Assembly: GCA_022376515.1 (NCBI GenBank)
Contig: WTXI01000031.1
Coordinates: forward strand, 62,001-126,000
DNA: 64,000 nt
DNA from: Lactifluus volemus
Taxonomy: Eukaryota; Basidiomycota; Agaricomycetes; Russulales; Russulaceae
Direction of reading: 5' to 3'
Program-made: the position numbers and the translations under genes
Part shown: in pieces, positions 61,091 through 64,000 of the stretch
How the letters are laid out: each line of letters starts with the position of its first letter
Position numbering within the stretch: position 1 is the first letter of the stretch
The notes under the pieces: model-generated
Told to the model about the DNA's origin: nothing
What the model saw: only the letters and a program-made list of their open reading frames with translations
Database searches by the model: none

Positions 61091-62275
61091 AATTGATGTT
61101 CTTCTCACCATTCGATGTTCATGCGAACGTACAACATCCCATGCACACAGCGCTCGACTAATGCTCATCCAACGTGCCGACTTTCGTGATGCCTGTTCTC
61201 CAATGGGGCTGCGCTCGTGCACCCTCCACGCATCCACGGCATCACTTAATACGATTACCATCTGGACGACTTGTGATGGGCCTGCGTGGCGTGCTTTGGG
61301 TGATGATAATTGATGTGTATGCTATGGTGCATACGGTAATTGGAGTACTGCTTTGACAATGGCTGCAGCGATTGTATAAGAGAAGGCCTGGACTCAGATG
61401 ACGTGGTCCTGGCTGATCATCGTGACGCTAATATGACATGGTATGTCTGTTGACGAGTGGCAATATTAAAAACAAGAGTGTTGGGCTTGGACTCGAGTGC
61501 TACTGAAAAAGCGAAGGCGCTCGAACGATTGACCCTTCTACTGGCCTCTGCTTATTAAACTAAAGATAGTAAACGCTCGTTCCTGATTGTGATCAGCGCT
61601 GGTGCCTACAGTATGCTATCTACACAGCGCTCGACAGATGCTCACGCACTCAGATGCCGTGCCAACAAACGATGCCCTTCCTGCGTACTGATCCGTGGTC
61701 ATACTTGAGTACCATATAGACCCATCCATGGCATAGCTCACTACAAGAGTACATTTGGGGTGGCCATGATGGGCAAGCACGGCATGCTCTGTGTGACTAC
61801 GACTAGGACTGATGCATGCATGTGCTGTAGTGGATGCGATACCCGAAGAACTCTTCCAATGACGCGTGCGATGGTTGTGAGACCCCTCTCTAAATCGCAC
61901 AGTTTGCTCAGCAGAAGAAGGTTGATGCTGAGGAGATGCGAATGTGGTGCTTCGATCATAATGTCCGGCGGACCCACGGACCCGGACTTCAATGCCACTG
62001 GCGAGCTCCACAGAGGGCCTACATTCCTGTACCCCGGGACCGCGTCTTTGTCATAGTTACATGTTGCGGGATATAAATGCAGATTTAAAAAAAAAAAAAC
62101 AGACAGCTTACAGTAGTCAGTTTATCAAGTATTCCTTTTTAGAACTAAGAATCCACTCCTTGGCCCGGGGATCCACCGGCAGTTGGGTTCTAGAAACGTC
62201 AATCGTGATCAGCGCCACTTGTACTACAGACAAGGAAGGGCAAGAGGAAGGGATCGACATAGGTACATAGGGCAT
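61091..62275. repeat. Block W, right copy
   Basis: Direct repeat of 1-1118 with an extra piece near 62030-62100 that includes a run of 12 A. Both copies lie next to ankyrin genes and bound the receptor cluster. No conserved ORF of gene length. Confidence 0.75.
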
Positions 62276-62279
62276 CAAG

Positions 62280-62680
62280 AAAAGCCTCTGGAACGGAGCG
62301 ACAGAACAGGTAAAAAGGGGAGGGTAGTGAAGGAGCTAAAAGTACGCTCATTTATCCCACTTGAAAAAGTTGAGAAAAGCGAACATCTACACCACCACAC
62401 TGACGGTTCAAGTTCTCGACTTGAGGAAAACAAAGAGGATGCTGCTGAGGAGGCCGACGGAAGGTTCCATGTAGCTTGTTACTTCAATCAAAAACATGTT
62501 TTGAGGCCTGTTAAAGCCGCCGGTGCGCTCATAGAACTCGGTGATCGATACTGCCGGTGTAATAGTAGCCTTGCTGAGTGGATAGGCTTGGTGATAGGTT
62601 GCGCATTTCAGTTTCCGAGAGCGAGGACAGCACCATTAAAAAATCGAGCAACACACGAAACGAGGTCAACAGATCTTGCA
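62280..62680 (-). pseudogene. Got1-like relic 10, very decayed
   Basis: Recognised by DNA similarity on the minus strand (for example TGCGCATTTCAGTTTCCGAGAGCGAGGACAGC against TGCGCACATTTCCGAGAGCGAGGAGAGC of relic 7). Also fragments of the exon 3 region near 62380-62480. No open frame. Confidence 0.45.
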
Positions 62681-63096
62681 ACAGATTTACCGACTTATTA
62701 ATCGCTCACGTTTTATCGAATTGTATAGTACAGTATGGTAATGTGAGGCGACTCGGGCGAAGGATCACGTGACATTCCCGGACTGCAAACAAACACCACC
62801 TCGCAAGCCTCCTTTGTGAAACTTCTCCAGACCTCTTTTGATCACGTTCATAGAAATATATTCGTAGCAGACTATGCTCCAATTTCTAATACACAAGTCA
62901 CCTCAACTGCCTTTTACAGCGTTGGTTTCTGTTTTTGGCGATTGGGTGGGGAATAAACGGATGGTTTGCTGAGCACGCTGGACTGCCGAAAAAACCGTGC
63001 GTGAAAGTATTGAAGCCGCGTTCGAACGTTCCCAAAAATTTACGTATGCACCACGATCAAGATAATATCCCCCTGTCCTTTAGCCACTGCAACATA
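62681..63096. other. Interval without a recognised gene
   Basis: The part next to 63097 continues the ankyrin frame on the minus strand for 17 codons after a stop (YVAVAKGQGDII). The rest shows nothing I can assign. Confidence 0.4.
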
Positions 63097-64000
63097 CTAG
63101 GGAGTATTATCATCCTCATCGCGAGCACCCGTATCTGCACCATGATCAAGAAGGAGTTGAGCAATTTCGACATATCCGAGTCCTGATGCATGGTGCAAGG
63201 GTGTTTGGTTCTGGTTGTCTCGGGCATTCACATCGGCCCTATGCCTGAGAAGGAGCGGAACTACTTTTGCGTGGCCCTTTCTTACGGCAACATGCAATGC
63301 ACTGTCATCACACGAATTAGGACATATGGCGTGACCAAGGACTCGAGCAACTTACGAGGGTAGGGTCCGAGCTGGGCAATTCTTGTCTTGGAGATTTGGA
63401 TCTGCGCCAGATTCAAGGAGGAGTTGAGCGACTTGTACATGTCCTTCTTCGGATGCTGCATGCAACGCAGTGCAGCTATTCTCATCGCCGGAAAGATTGA
63501 CTACGACGTTTACGTCTGCGCCACACTTGAGAAGAAGCTGAGAAACTTGAAGATGTCCTGCTGAGGATGCATAATGCAACGGTGTTGTGTCATCGTTACA
63601 CCGGGTATTTACATCGGCGCCGCGATCAAGAAGAAGCTGTACGACGTCCAGGTGTCCACCATGTGATGCGGCATGTATTGAAGCGTGGCTCGATTTGATC
63701 CGAGAATTCACATCGACGCCAAGATCGAGAAGGACCCGGGCAACGTCCAGATGTCCGTTCTGCGCGGCAAAATACAAGGGGGTTACATCTTCCTTGCAGT
63801 GAGCACTCGCCTCTGCGCCATGTTCAAGAAGGAACTGCACAACATGAAGGTGTCCACCCTCTGATGCGACATGTATTGGAGTGAAGCCCGACCTCGTTCG
63901 AGAATTCACATCGACGCCAAGATCGAGAAGGACCCGGGCAACGTCCAGATGTCCGTTCTGTGCGGCACAATACAATGGGGTTTCATCTTCCTCGCTGCGA
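63097..64000 (-). CDS. Ankyrin-repeat protein, partial (runs off the right edge)
   Basis: Open from the window edge on the minus strand. Exon 64000-63356 encodes about six ankyrin repeats of the type TPLYFAAQNGHLDVARVLL, LGVDVNSR and AASEEGHVQVAQLLL. A 54-nt intron (63355-63302, GTAAGT...GACAG) joins it in frame to 63301-63097 with ALHVAVRKGHAKVVPLLL and TPLHHASGLGYVEIAQLLL. The frame ends at TAG after DEDDNTP. The repeat consensus differs from that of the five NLRs, so this is not another copy of that family. The N-terminal domains lie outside the window. Because ankyrin-like codons follow the TAG, the stop may be a recent nonsense change. Confidence 0.75.

Noticed and set aside
62085..62100. 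Run of A as the tail of a retroposed gene or LINE
   Set aside because: No target duplication or coding sequence can be tied to it, and the flanks are block W on both sides.
1..64000. tRNA, rRNA or riboswitch genes
   Set aside because: I looked for cloverleaf-like and rRNA-like text by eye and saw none I could support; a tRNAscan/Infernal run would decide.

Overview
The window looks like genomic DNA of a basidiomycete fungus, most likely an agaricomycete. It carries multi-exon genes with introns of about 46-64 nt (GT...AG), fungal STAND receptors of the Goodbye-NACHT-ankyrin type, relics of a eukaryotic Golgi-transport gene (Got1) and a Ty1/copia retrotransposon. I see no prokaryotic operon, rRNA, tRNA or CRISPR.

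The core is a segmentally duplicated cluster of five paralogous NOD-like receptor (NLR) genes, named here A (6218-1227, minus), B (18459-13717, minus), D (25760-31982, plus), E (44778-38862, minus) and F (58374-52519, minus). I built splice models by hand. A, E and F close without a stop or frame break (1465, 1713 and 1703 aa). B is cut short by a solo LTR at 13344-13729. D has one 2-nt frame break in its linker exon. Each protein reads: Goodbye-like N-terminal domain, coiled linker, NACHT ATPase with the Walker A loop on a 25-nt micro-exon, winged-helix region, then ankyrin repeats. The ankyrin tail comes from a tandem array of near-identical exons of about 310-330 nt. Introns of the same phase separate them, so whole exons can be gained or lost without breaking the frame. 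This symmetric-exon ankyrin array is the most interesting system in the window.

Between the receptors the same filler recurs: an unidentified block X (eight close copies, two diverged copies called X'), then a decayed Got1 copy (ten relics, none intact). In places there is also a block Y and a block W. W lies at both ends of the cluster (1-1118 and 61100-62270). The D half is inverted relative to E, giving a large inverted repeat centred near 35 kb.

A copia element (21405-25517, 5-bp target duplication) separates B from D. It has lost its RNase H and most of its 3' LTR. The window ends in a second, unrelated ankyrin gene that runs off the right edge.

How the parts work together is inference from known families. 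NLRs of this architecture are thought to sense non-self or heterokaryon cues through the repeat tail, and the N-terminal domain transmits the signal. The duplicated exons would supply recognition diversity. The Got1 relics and X/Y/W blocks look like passengers of the duplications.
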